A stretch of 12,102 nucleotides of DNA from Candidatus Rokuibacteriota bacterium (GTDB taxonomy: Bacteria; Methylomirabilota; Methylomirabilia; Rokubacteriales; CSP1-6): NCBI GenBank assembly GCA_003221595.1, contig QHSM01000058.1, positions 1-12,102 on the forward strand, read 5' to 3'. A model generated the notes under the pieces. It was not told the DNA's origin and made no database searches. It saw only the letters and a program-made list of their open reading frames with translations. A program made the position numbers and the translations under genes. Within the stretch, counting starts at the first letter, position 1. Each line of letters opens with the position of its first letter. This document shows, piece after piece, positions 1 to 6,644 of this stretch.

Positions 1-1
1 C

Positions 2-445
2 TCCGTGTACCGGGGGATCTCCACCGAGGCGGAGGCGCGCGCGCCGGTCGATCCCCTGCCCTGGTCCGAGCGACCGGGCTCGGACCAGACACGCTGGACG
101 GCGACGGTCCCGGTGGCCGCGCGTGCCGCGCACGTGTACTCGGAGTGCGCGCGCATCTGGAATCCGATTCACACCGACATCGCGGTGGCGCGCCTGGCCG
201 GGCTGACGGCCCCGATCCTCCACGGCTCCGCGACGCTCGCCCTGGCGGTGTCGCAGCTGGTCCAGCAGGATCTCGACGGCGATCCCACGCGCGTGACCGA
301 GATCGCCGTGCGCTTCACCGGGATGGTGTCCATGCCGTCGAGCTTCGTCGTGCGCGGGCGCGGGCGCGCGGGCGGCGTGATCGCGTTCGACGCCGTCGAC
401 ACGCAGGGCGATTCCGTGCTGGCGGACGGAGTCCTCCGGGCATGA
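2..445 (+). CDS. MaoC-like hot-dog hydratase domain protein, 3' part (5' end outside window)
   Basis: The reading frame is open to the left edge. A GTG at position 5 is an unlikely true start because the frame continues upstream and no ribosome site can be seen, so I treat it as a 5'-truncated gene. The visible 147 codons hold a hot-dog fold segment with the MaoC signature N-P-I-H-T-D, then an A-G-L motif and a P-I-L-H-G motif, about 55-75 residues in. MaoC-family proteins hydrate or dehydrate 2-enoyl/3-hydroxyacyl-CoA thioesters. In canonical R-hydratases an Asp lies five residues before the His; here that position is Ile (I-W-N-P-I-H), so the usual Asp/His dyad is incomplete. The C-terminus matches the second hot-dog half of two-domain MaoC proteins, which suggests the missing part is an N-terminal hot-dog domain. 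The TGA stop overlaps the next ATG as ATGA, so the two genes are probably one transcript. Family is fairly sure, substrate unknown. Confidence 0.75.
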   Translation, partial: SVYRGISTEAEARAPVDPLPWSERPGSDQTRWTATVPVAARAAHVYSECARIWNPIHTDIAVARLAGLTAPILHGSATLALAVSQLVQQDLDGDPTRVTEIAVRFTGMVSMPSSFVVRGRGRAGGVIAFDAVDTQGDSVLADGVLRA

Positions 446-1464
446 AGCAGATGACCCGGCGCGAGCGCGTCACGGCGGCCGTCAACCGCCAGCCCGTCGA
501 CCGCGTTCCCTACGCGGTGTGGCGGCACTTCCCGACCGTCGATCACTCGCCGGCGGGTCTCGCCCAGGCGACGCTCCGGTTCCACGAGCGGTACGGATCG
601 GACTTCCTGAAGATCACGCCGCGCGGCGGCTACGCCGTCGAGGCGTGGGGATGCGTGGAGGCCGACGCCGTGCTGGAGGACGGGCACCGGGCGTGCGCGA
701 GCTGCGCGGTTCGCTCGGCGGAGGACTGGCGGAAGATCCGTGCGCTCGACCCGGCGTCGGCGCCCGGCTACGCCGAGGAGCTCGAGACGATCATCCGGCT
801 CGGCTTCGATCGCCGGATCGGCGATGCGCCGGTCGTGCCGACGCTCTTTTCTCCGCTGTCGCTGGCCCGGAAGCTGTCGGGCGACCGCTTGCCCGGCGAC
901 CTGCGCGAGCATCCGACGCTCGTCGCGGGCGCCCTCGAGGCCATCACCGAGACGCTCATCGCGTTCGCCCGGCGGGCCCTCGACGAGGGCGTGTCGGGCA
1001 TCTTCTACTCGATCCAGGCGGCGAGCCGCTCGGCAAACTCCGAGGAGGACTACGCGCGCTTCGGCGAGCCATACGACCGGCAGTTCCTGGAGGCGATCCG
1101 CTCGAAGTCAGCGCTGACGATCATCCACTGCCACGGCGACCGGCTCATGTTCGATCGGCTGGCCCGCCTGCCCGGCCACGCCTGGAACTGGGACGACCGG
1201 GGGACGCCGCCGTCGCTCGCCGAGGCCCGGGCTCAGGTGCCCGGCGCGGTCATCGGCGGGCTCCACCAGTGGCGAACGCTCCGCGACGGCACGGCCGAGC
1301 AGGCGGTCGACGAAGCGCGGGACGCGGTCGCGCAGACCGCCGGAACCGGGCTGATCGTCGGCCCGGGCTGTGTGCTGCCGATGAACACGCCCGACGCGAC
1401 GGTGGCGGCCGTGGTGCAGGCGCTCGGCGGGCCGCTCAAGAAAATCCCCGGGGTCGCGCCCTAG
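442..1464 (+). CDS. Uroporphyrinogen decarboxylase-family (URO-D/MtaA-like) protein
   Basis: A 340-residue TIM-barrel protein of the URO-D superfamily. The start is the ATG of an ATGA overlap with the preceding MaoC-like gene; the frame is open further upstream, but those codons lie inside that gene. The N-terminus (M-T-R-R-E-R-V, then N-R-Q-P-V-D-R-V-P) is the standard opening of the family. The arginine-rich substrate motif of true HemE (R-Q-A-G-R) is absent, so it is not the haem enzyme. Instead it resembles corrinoid/coenzyme M methyltransferases of the MtaA/CmuA group, where a His-x-Cys...Cys set binds zinc. Here the matching sites are H-C-H-G-D (residues 229-233) and G-P-G-C (Cys310) followed by N-T-P. 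The first cysteine is thus replaced by His231. Such proteins often act in demethylation or aromatic/ether catabolism, but the substrate cannot be read from sequence. It ends 3 bases before the stop of the convergent GTPase gene. Confidence 0.85.
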   Translation: MKQMTRRERVTAAVNRQPVDRVPYAVWRHFPTVDHSPAGLAQATLRFHERYGSDFLKITPRGGYAVEAWGCVEADAVLEDGHRACASCAVRSAEDWRKIRALDPASAPGYAEELETIIRLGFDRRIGDAPVVPTLFSPLSLARKLSGDRLPGDLREHPTLVAGALEAITETLIAFARRALDEGVSGIFYSIQAASRSANSEEDYARFGEPYDRQFLEAIRSKSALTIIHCHGDRLMFDRLARLPGHAWNWDDRGTPPSLAEARAQVPGAVIGGLHQWRTLRDGTAEQAVDEARDAVAQTAGTGLIVGPGCVLPMNTPDATVAAVVQALGGPLKKIPGVAP

Positions 1465-1467
1465 CGG

Positions 1468-2547
1468 TCACTTTCCGACGTTGAATCGGAAGTGGCAGAT
1501 CTCTCCGTCGCGCACGAGGTAGTCCTTGCCCTCGAGCCGGAGCTGGCCCCGGGTCCGTAGCTCGGGAAACGAGCCCTCGACCGCCACCAGGTCGTCGTAG
1601 CTGTTGACCTCGGCACGAATGAATCCGCGGCCGATGTCGGAGTGGACCGAGCCGGCCGCGTCCTGGGCCCGCGTGCCCTGGGCAATGGGCCACGCCCGGA
1701 CCTCGTCCTCGCCGACCGTGAAGAAGGACACGAGCCCGAGCAGGGCGTAGCAGTCGCTGAGCACCCGGTGGATCGCGGGTTCCTTCAGGCCGAGGTCGGC
1801 CAGAAAGGCGCGCTGCTCGTCGCCGGCGAGCTGGGCCACCTCGGCCTCGAGAACCGCGGAGACCCAGCCGATCCTGGTCCACGGGCGCTCGGCGACGGCC
1901 GCGAGCCCGAAGCGCTGGACCACGCGGTCCGCCTCGCCGATCGCGCTCTCCTCGAGGTTCAGGCAATGGAGGATGGGCTTCTGCGAGAGAAAGGTGAACC
2001 CCCTCACCGCCCTGGCGTCGTCCAGCGTGAGCGCCACCGCCCGGAGCGGCCGCTCGCTCTCGAGCTCGGTCTTCAGGCGGACGAGGATCGTCTGCTCGCG
2101 GACCTCGAGCTCCTTTCGCTGCTTCTTGATCGACGCCTCCAGGCGCTCCAGCCGCCGCTCGATCACCTCGAGATCGGCCAGCAGCAGCTCGGTCTCGAGG
2201 TCCTCGATGTCGCGCTTGGGCGCCGGCGCGCCGAGCGCCTCGTCGGCGAAGGCGCGGACCACGTGAAGGAGGGCGTCCGCGTTCCTGAACTCCTTGGTGT
2301 CGAGGCTGGCGCGCTCGCCCTTCGCGATACCCGCCAGGTCCACGACCTCGAAGGTGGCGTAGGTCGTCTTCTTCGGCTTGAACAGGGCCGCGAGCCGATC
2401 GACACGCGGATCGGGCACGCGCGCCACCCCGGTGTGCAGCTCGGCGCGGCCGGAATCGTAGCGCGCGGTGGCGACGCTCGATCCGGTCAGCAGGTTGAAC
2501 AGCGTGGTCTTCCCCGACTTCGCGAGACCGATCAGACCGATCTTCAT
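1468..2547 (-). CDS. ychF: YchF/OLA1-type P-loop GTPase/ATPase with DUF933 (TGS-like) C-terminus
   Basis: A 359-residue protein of the Obg-related YchF family, cytosolic NTPases that associate with ribosomes. Seen in the sequence: P-loop G-L-A-K-S-G-K-T (residues 7-14), G3 motif D-L-A-G (70-73), a likely coiled-coil insert (about 118-165), N-L-E-E (197-200) where YchF normally has N-V-D-E, and a well conserved DUF933/TGS-like domain from about 275 to the end (F-F-T-V-G, V-R-A-W, G-F-I-R-A-E-V, L-E-G-K-D-Y, H-F-R-F-N-V). The N-terminal half has diverged: the usual P-N-V-G-K-S-T P-loop is A-K-S-G-K-T-T, and the glycine-rich switch segment after D-x-A-G is shortened. It may be a paralogue rather than the housekeeping YchF. 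The ATG has no Shine-Dalgarno; the sequence before it is CCTCCC with a -10-like box upstream. It is divergent from the EamA gene at 2607 and convergent with the URO-D gene. Confidence 0.88.
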   Translation of the reverse strand: MKIGLIGLAKSGKTTLFNLLTGSSVATARYDSGRAELHTGVARVPDPRVDRLAALFKPKKTTYATFEVVDLAGIAKGERASLDTKEFRNADALLHVVRAFADEALGAPAPKRDIEDLETELLLADLEVIERRLERLEASIKKQRKELEVREQTILVRLKTELESERPLRAVALTLDDARAVRGFTFLSQKPILHCLNLEESAIGEADRVVQRFGLAAVAERPWTRIGWVSAVLEAEVAQLAGDEQRAFLADLGLKEPAIHRVLSDCYALLGLVSFFTVGEDEVRAWPIAQGTRAQDAAGSVHSDIGRGFIRAEVNSYDDLVAVEGSFPELRTRGQLRLEGKDYLVRDGEICHFRFNVGK

Positions 2548-2553
2548 GGGAGG

Positions 2554-2559
2554 ATTATG
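2554..2559 (-). promoter_or_regulatory. Candidate -10 box of the YchF-like gene (leaderless geometry)
   Basis: On the minus strand CATAAT (5 of 6 to TATAAT) ends six bases before the ATG of the GTPase gene, so transcription would begin at or next to the A of the start codon. No Shine-Dalgarno precedes the ATG. I found no good -35 hexamer at 16-18 bases. Placement is inferred. Confidence 0.5.
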
Positions 2560-2606
2560 CCAGGTGTCGTATCCTCGGGAGCGCTCTGAGCCATCCCGGG
2601 AAAGAC

Positions 2607-3467
2607 ATGGACCTCACGGGCGCGGCCGCCGCCGTGCTCATCTCGATCCTCTGGGGCGCCAACAGCGTCGTGATCAAGCTCGGCCTCGAGGACGCCCCGC
2701 CCCTGCGTCTGGCCGGGATGCGCGTGGTCGTCGGGGGCATCGTGATCTGTCTCTGGGCGTGGTCCACGGGCCGCTTCGTCGGGTTCCGCGTCGAGCGTCG
2801 AGAGTGGCGGCCGCTCGCCGTCCTGGGCCTGCTCTTCAGCGTACAGATGGCGGCGACCAACATCGGGACCTGGCTCACCAGCGCGGCCCACGCGACGATC
2901 CTGGTCAACCTCTACGCCGTGCACACGGTCGTCCTCGCCCACTTCATGATCCCGGGCGACCGGCTCTCCGTCAGCAAGGTCGGCGGCGTGCTCGTCGCGT
3001 ATTCCGGGATCGTCGCGCTCTTCGCCAGTCAGTGGAGCCACGGGGCGCCGACGCTCCTGGGCGACGTGATCGTGACTGTCGCCGGCATTCTGCTGGCGGA
3101 GCGCACCGTGTACCTGGCGCGGGCCGTCCAGCGGCTGGACCCGGTCAAGCTGCTCCTGGCGCAGGCGGTGGTGGGGGCCGCCTTCTTCGCGCTCGCCTCG
3201 TTCCTCGTCGAGCCGGCGACGACCCGATGGACCGCCCGGCTCGCCGGCTCCATCGCGTACCAGGGCGTGCTGATCTCCGGCTTCAACTTCGTGGTCAACC
3301 TGGCGCTCCTGCGCGACTATCGTCCGAGCGCCCTCTCGGCGTTCTTTCTCACCCAGCCCATCTTCGGCGTCGTCGCCGCGGCGCTGGTCGCCGGCGATCC
3401 GCTGACGCCCGTGCTCGTGCTCGCCTGCGTCGCGGTCGCGGCGGGCATCGGGCTCACCTACCGCTGA
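2607..3467 (+). CDS. EamA/DMT-superfamily membrane transporter
   Basis: A 286-residue integral membrane protein with ten predicted transmembrane helices (roughly residues 5-23, 33-52, 68-86, 95-114, 122-140, 151-170, 179-200, 212-231, 241-262, 266-284), the two-times-five architecture of drug/metabolite transporters. The opening I-L-W-G-A-N-S in helix 1 and the helix 9 motif beginning L-T-Q-P-I-F-G are typical of EamA repeats. Such proteins export amino acids, sugars or metabolites, or import small organics; the substrate cannot be told. The ATG follows a weak purine-rich site (GGGAAAG), and a TATCCT at 2570-2575 is a possible -10 with no clear -35. It is divergent from the GTPase gene (59-base gap) and 21 bases upstream of queF, which appears to have its own promoter. 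It is not close in sequence to the second EamA protein in this window. Confidence 0.9.
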   Translation: MDLTGAAAAVLISILWGANSVVIKLGLEDAPPLRLAGMRVVVGGIVICLWAWSTGRFVGFRVERREWRPLAVLGLLFSVQMAATNIGTWLTSAAHATILVNLYAVHTVVLAHFMIPGDRLSVSKVGGVLVAYSGIVALFASQWSHGAPTLLGDVIVTVAGILLAERTVYLARAVQRLDPVKLLLAQAVVGAAFFALASFLVEPATTRWTARLAGSIAYQGVLISGFNFVVNLALLRDYRPSALSAFFLTQPIFGVVAAALVAGDPLTPVLVLACVAVAAGIGLTYR

Positions 3468-3476
3468 GGGCCTGGG

Positions 3477-3482
3477 TATAAT
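3477..3482 (+). promoter_or_regulatory. Consensus -10 box of queF (leaderless geometry)
   Basis: A perfect TATAAT, rare by chance in such GC-rich DNA, lies in the 21-base gap after the EamA stop and ends six bases before the queF ATG. The expected transcription start is the A of the ATG, giving a leaderless mRNA. No Shine-Dalgarno is present. The -35 region (3454-3459, TCACCT) is poor. Confidence 0.65.
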
Positions 3483-3488
3483 CGCCGC

Positions 3489-3854
3489 ATGACCACCGCG
3501 CCGTCGAAGACCCTCGAGATCGTGCCCAATCCGCACCCGGATCGCGACTACGAGGTGACGATGACGGTGCCCGAGTTCACCTGCCTCTGCCCCCGCACCG
3601 GGCAGCCGGACTTCGCGACGATCCGCATCCGGTACGTGCCCGATCAGCACCTGGTCGAGCTGAAGTCGCTCAAGCTCTACCTCTGGTCGTATCGCCAGGA
3701 GGGCGCCTTCCACGAGGACGTCACCAACCGGATCCTGAACGACTTCGTCGCGGTCGCCCGGCCGCGCTGGCTCGAGGTGACGGGCGACTTCAACGTGCGG
3801 GGCGGCATCAAGACGGAGATCCGCGCGACTCATGGCAAACGCCCGGAGATCTAG
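3489..3854 (+). CDS. queF: NADPH-dependent 7-cyano-7-deazaguanine reductase QueF (type I)
   Basis: A 121-residue single-domain (type I, unimodal) QueF of the tunnelling-fold family. It reduces the nitrile preQ0 to the amine preQ1 with NADPH in the queuosine tRNA-modification pathway, in the cytosol. Motifs seen: P-E-F-T-C-L-C-P (residues 28-35), with Cys34 in the place of the catalytic cysteine that forms the thioimide with preQ0; G-Q-P-D-F (38-42), with Asp41 as the catalytic acid seven residues later, as in Bacillus QueF; and the NADPH/QueF motif E-L-K-S-L-K-L-Y-L-W-S-Y-R (57-69), followed by F-H-E (74-76). Length and order are those of a complete enzyme. There is no room for a preQ1 riboswitch in the 21-base upstream gap, and no other queuosine gene lies in the window. 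It converges with the second EamA gene across 20 bases. Confidence 0.96.
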   Translation: MTTAPSKTLEIVPNPHPDRDYEVTMTVPEFTCLCPRTGQPDFATIRIRYVPDQHLVELKSLKLYLWSYRQEGAFHEDVTNRILNDFVAVARPRWLEVTGDFNVRGGIKTEIRATHGKRPEI

Positions 3855-3874
3855 ACCGGCGGCCGGCGGTTCGG

Positions 3875-4738
3875 TCACGTCGCGAGGGCCAGCAGCACCA
3901 TCCCCAGGACCATCACGACGGCGCCCAGCGCCGACTCCCTGACCCGCTGCCCCTCCCCGAACGCCACGACGCCGATCGCCATCGCGTAGAGGATCTCGAC
4001 CTGCTTCACGGCCTCCACGTAGGAGGAGAGGGTCAGGACGTAGGCCTTGCCCTGGCTCAAGGTCGTGAGCGCGGCGAAGAGTCCGAGCGCGACGAACTCC
4101 TTCCAGTGACGTGGGATGGCCGAGAAGTGACGCGCGGACGTCGTCAGCACGAGCGGCGTGACGAGGAGACTCGCGGCGAGGTACGGGCCGAACGTGCCGA
4201 CGACGGTGTTCGACGCCAGGATGGCCTTCTTGATCGTGATGACCGACGGCGCGTACAGGAGGGCCGCCAGCAGCGTGTAGCGCTGGCCCCGATCGGTGAG
4301 GAGGACGCGCAGGGGCTCCCAGAGCGAGATGCGCGCGCTGCGCACGTTCAGCAGGTAGACGCCGAGCGCGCTCAGGACCACGCCCGTCACGCCGAAGGCG
4401 CTCGGCCACTCGCCGATCAGCATCCCCATCACGAGCAGGATCAGGAGGCTCACCTTCCACAAGGCGGTGACCAGCGAGATCTGCGACAGCTTGAGCGCCT
4501 TCGAGAGGGCGAGCGTCGAGAGCGTCTGGCACACGCCGAACGCCGCGCACCAGCCGAAGAAGCCCGGCTTGAGCTCCGGCCAGCCGCTCAGCACGCAGGC
4601 GACAAAGGCGAACGGCAGGAGGAAGGTGAAGCGGCCCCAGACGTTGATGTACTCGTCGAGCGCGTGGCCCAGCCGCTTCATGGTCGTGTTGCGGAGCACC
4701 TGGAACAGCGCCGCCGCCAGGGCCAGGACGAGCCACAT
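3875..4738 (-). CDS. EamA/DMT-superfamily membrane transporter (second)
   Basis: A 287-residue protein with about ten transmembrane helices (roughly 1-17, 34-52, 58-78, 86-108, 114-131, 154-172, 180-199, 213-232, 240-262, 268-286). The second EamA repeat is well conserved: residues 241-262 hold V-E-A-V-K-Q-V-E-I-L-Y-A, then F-G-E-G before the last helix. The substrate is unknown. It follows the methyltransferase on the same strand after 35 bases and is probably the last gene of the alcohol dehydrogenase-methyltransferase-transporter run. The ATG lacks a Shine-Dalgarno. A TAGATC six bases before it could be a weak internal -10, and a small hairpin (CGGGG, loop ACGC, CCCCG) lies in the same gap, so some separate control is possible but unproven. 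Confidence 0.9.
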   Translation of the reverse strand: MWLVLALAAALFQVLRNTTMKRLGHALDEYINVWGRFTFLLPFAFVACVLSGWPELKPGFFGWCAAFGVCQTLSTLALSKALKLSQISLVTALWKVSLLILLVMGMLIGEWPSAFGVTGVVLSALGVYLLNVRSARISLWEPLRVLLTDRGQRYTLLAALLYAPSVITIKKAILASNTVVGTFGPYLAASLLVTPLVLTTSARHFSAIPRHWKEFVALGLFAALTTLSQGKAYVLTLSSYVEAVKQVEILYAMAIGVVAFGEGQRVRESALGAVVMVLGMVLLALAT

Positions 4739-4773
4739 GAGAGCGATCTATGGGCGGGGGCGTCCCCGGCGTC

Positions 4774-5598
4774 TCAGCGGGCTTTCCAGCCCAGCGCCTG
4801 GACGTGGGTGAATACCCAGAACGCGTCGGGATGAGAGCCCCACGCCCGGAGCGCCGCGGCCATGGACTCGATCTCGGACCGCGACGCATACCCGTACTCG
4901 ATCGGGCGCTCTCCCATCGGGGAAGTGAGAAGACGGTCCGCGTACGATTCGCCCCACTCGACGGTGTCCTCGCGCGTGGCGTAGCACCACACGCTCGCGG
5001 TGACCTGGAGGCTCGCGACGCCGGCCCCATTGAACAGCGCGCGCAGATGCCGGCCCATCTGCGGCTCGCCGCCGTTGCGGTACCACGTTCGCAGGTGGGT
5101 CTCCACGAAGCGGTCGATCCACGGATCTCGCGGCCAGTAGGCCACCGTGCTCCAGTCGACCTCTCGCACCGCGACGCCGCCGCCCGGCCTCACGACCCGC
5201 AGCATCTCGCGGAGGGCGAGGTCGCGCTCGCGGAGGTGCTGGAGCACCTGGTGGGCGTACGCGACGTCGAAGGCGCCGTCGGCGAACGGCAGCTCGTAGA
5301 CGCTGCCTTCCTCGTAGCGGAGGTTGTGGAGCCCGCGGGCGAGCGCGTCGCGCCGGGCCCCCTCGAGCGTTTCCCGCGAGAGGTCGAGGCCGACCACCTG
5401 CCCCGCGGTGAGCCGCTCGGCCAGACCGCGCGTGATGCTGCCCGGGCCGCAGCCCACGTCGAGGAGCCTCATGTCCGGCCGGAGGTGCGGCAGGAGGAAC
5501 TCCGCCGCTTCGTCGGCCGTGCGCTGGGCGTGCTGCCGCACGACCGCCGGCGCGTGGCCATGGGTGTAGAGCTCGTGTCGGAGCGGCTCGTCGGCCAT
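4774..5598 (-). CDS. Class I SAM-dependent methyltransferase
   Basis: A 274-residue cytosolic protein. Motif I is L-L-D-V-G-C-G-P-G-S (residues 45-54), the S-adenosylmethionine-binding loop; the acidic residue of motif II is Asp72 (G-L-D-L-S); motif III-like L-P-F-A-D-G-A-F-D-V is at 103-112; and L-R-V-V-R-P-G-G is at 133-140. This is the Methyltransf_11/25 type of the UbiE-like group, which methylates small molecules (quinones, lipids, secondary metabolites); the acceptor is not evident. The C-terminal third (about 150-274) is a helical cap rich in Trp and Tyr that probably shapes the acceptor site. Its ATG lies six bases after the dehydrogenase stop, with GGAG about eleven bases upstream, consistent with an operon downstream of that gene. 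The transporter gene follows after 35 bases. Confidence 0.88.
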   Translation of the reverse strand: MADEPLRHELYTHGHAPAVVRQHAQRTADEAAEFLLPHLRPDMRLLDVGCGPGSITRGLAERLTAGQVVGLDLSRETLEGARRDALARGLHNLRYEEGSVYELPFADGAFDVAYAHQVLQHLRERDLALREMLRVVRPGGGVAVREVDWSTVAYWPRDPWIDRFVETHLRTWYRNGGEPQMGRHLRALFNGAGVASLQVTASVWCYATREDTVEWGESYADRLLTSPMGERPIEYGYASRSEIESMAAALRAWGSHPDAFWVFTHVQALGWKAR

Positions 5599-5604
5599 GG
5601 GCGG

Positions 5605-6609
5605 TCAGATCTCCAGCGCGACCTTGATCGATGAGGGGTCGGTGTGCGCGGTGAACGCCTCGCCGATGCGATCGAGGCTGAACCGGTGGGTGATCAGCGG
5701 CCCCGTCCGCACGGCGCCGCTTCCGACGAGCCGGAGGGCTTCCGGGAACTCGTCCTGATAGATCATCGAGCCGGTGATCGTGATCTCGCGGCGCACGACC
5801 GAGAAGAACGACACCGGCGTGAGCTCGTGCGGGAGTCCGATGAGCACGACGCGTCCGCCCGGTCTCACCAGCTCGAGGGCATGCGTGACCGCCTCGGGCG
5901 TGCCGGCCGTCTCGACGACGAGATCGACGCCCTCGCGGCCCGAGAAGGAGCGGGCGGCCTCGGCGAGCGGGCCGTCCACGGTCGCGTGGGTTCTCTCGGC
6001 GCCGAGCTCGGCCGCGAGCGCGAAGCGCCGGCGCGAGCGGCTCACGACCATCACGCGCGCGCCGCGCGCGCGGAGCACCTGCAGGGCCAGGAGCCCGAGC
6101 GTGCCGGCGCCCACGATCGCGGCGGATTCGCCCGGCGCCGGCTTGCCCCGGTTCACGGCGCGGACCACGACGGCCAGCGGCTCGACGAGCAGCAGCGCGT
6201 CGCGGTCGGCGCCCGCCGAGGTCGACCGGCAGCACCGCGCCGGCACCCGGACGAGCTCGGCGAAGCCGCCGTCGACGTTGATGCCGATCGTGATCCGCGA
6301 GAGACACAGGTTGCGGTTGCCCTCGCGGCAGAGCGGGCACCGGCCGCACGAGTAGTTCGGCTCGATGACGACCGGATCGCCCGGGCGGACCTCCCTCACG
6401 TCGGACGCGACGCTCTCGACGCGTCCGACGAGCTCATGCCCCATCACGCGGGGATAGGCGACGGGCCGGCCGCCGCTCCAGATCTCGTGGTCGGTCCCGC
6501 ACAGGCCGGCGGCGACGATCCGGACCACGGCCTCGCCCGGCTCGGGCGTCGGATCCCGCGCGGCCTCGACGCGAAGATCGCGCGGCCCGTGGAGAATCGC
6601 CGCTTTCAT
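5605..6609 (-). CDS. Zinc-dependent medium-chain alcohol dehydrogenase (MDR family)
   Basis: A 334-residue medium-chain dehydrogenase/reductase with an N-terminal GroES-like domain and a C-terminal Rossmann domain. Catalytic zinc ligands: Cys37 (G-L-C-G-T-D-H) and His58-Glu59 (M-G-H-E-L), with Glu143 (L-V-E-P-L-A). The four structural-zinc cysteines are Cys88, 91, 94 and 102. The nucleotide-binding loop is G-A-G-T-L-G (167-172). The layout resembles threonine/sorbitol dehydrogenases rather than ethanol dehydrogenases; the substrate is likely a polyol, amino alcohol or other secondary alcohol, but sequence does not decide it. The gene has its own promoter in the 35-base gap after the short-chain dehydrogenase, with the -10 six bases before the ATG and no Shine-Dalgarno, suggesting a leaderless transcript. 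The methyltransferase gene follows after six bases. Confidence 0.92.
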   Translation of the reverse strand: MKAAILHGPRDLRVEAARDPTPEPGEAVVRIVAAGLCGTDHEIWSGGRPVAYPRVMGHELVGRVESVASDVREVRPGDPVVIEPNYSCGRCPLCREGNRNLCLSRITIGINVDGGFAELVRVPARCCRSTSAGADRDALLLVEPLAVVVRAVNRGKPAPGESAAIVGAGTLGLLALQVLRARGARVMVVSRSRRRFALAAELGAERTHATVDGPLAEAARSFSGREGVDLVVETAGTPEAVTHALELVRPGGRVVLIGLPHELTPVSFFSVVRREITITGSMIYQDEFPEALRLVGSGAVRTGPLITHRFSLDRIGEAFTAHTDPSSIKVALEI

Positions 6610-6615
6610 GGCGCC

Positions 6616-6644
6616 AATCTACTCGACGGCCGGGGACGCGGCAA
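6616..6644 (-). promoter_or_regulatory. Candidate promoter of the alcohol dehydrogenase gene
   Basis: On the minus strand TTGCCG (6644-6639; 4 of 6 to TTGACA) is followed by exactly 17 bases and TAGATT (6621-6616; 4 of 6 to TATAAT). The -10 ends six bases before the ATG, so a leaderless start is expected. The promoter begins directly after the stop codon of the upstream gene. Confidence 0.6.

Noticed and set aside
145..441. An upstream GTG/ATG start for the URO-D-family gene
   Set aside because: The extra 99 codons lie inside the MaoC-like gene, are Arg-rich shadow sequence, and the family N-terminus begins at the ATG at 442.
3468..3488. A preQ1 riboswitch before queF
   Set aside because: The gap is only 21 bases, filled by a TATAAT box, and preQ1 aptamers need more room.
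3855..3874. A bidirectional terminator between queF and the second EamA gene
   Set aside because: The 20 bases are GC-rich with only short, imperfect complementarity and no T-run on either strand.
4742..4773. A separate promoter for the second EamA gene (TAGATC plus a CGGGG/CCCCG hairpin)
   Set aside because: The -10 match is only 3 of 6 with no -35, and the hairpin is short, so it is kept as a remark rather than a feature.
2544..5030. An 828-codon open frame on the minus strand
   Set aside because: It runs antisense or out of frame through the EamA and queF genes and the second transporter, with a low-complexity Arg/Gly/Ala/Asp composition typical of shadow frames in GC-rich DNA.
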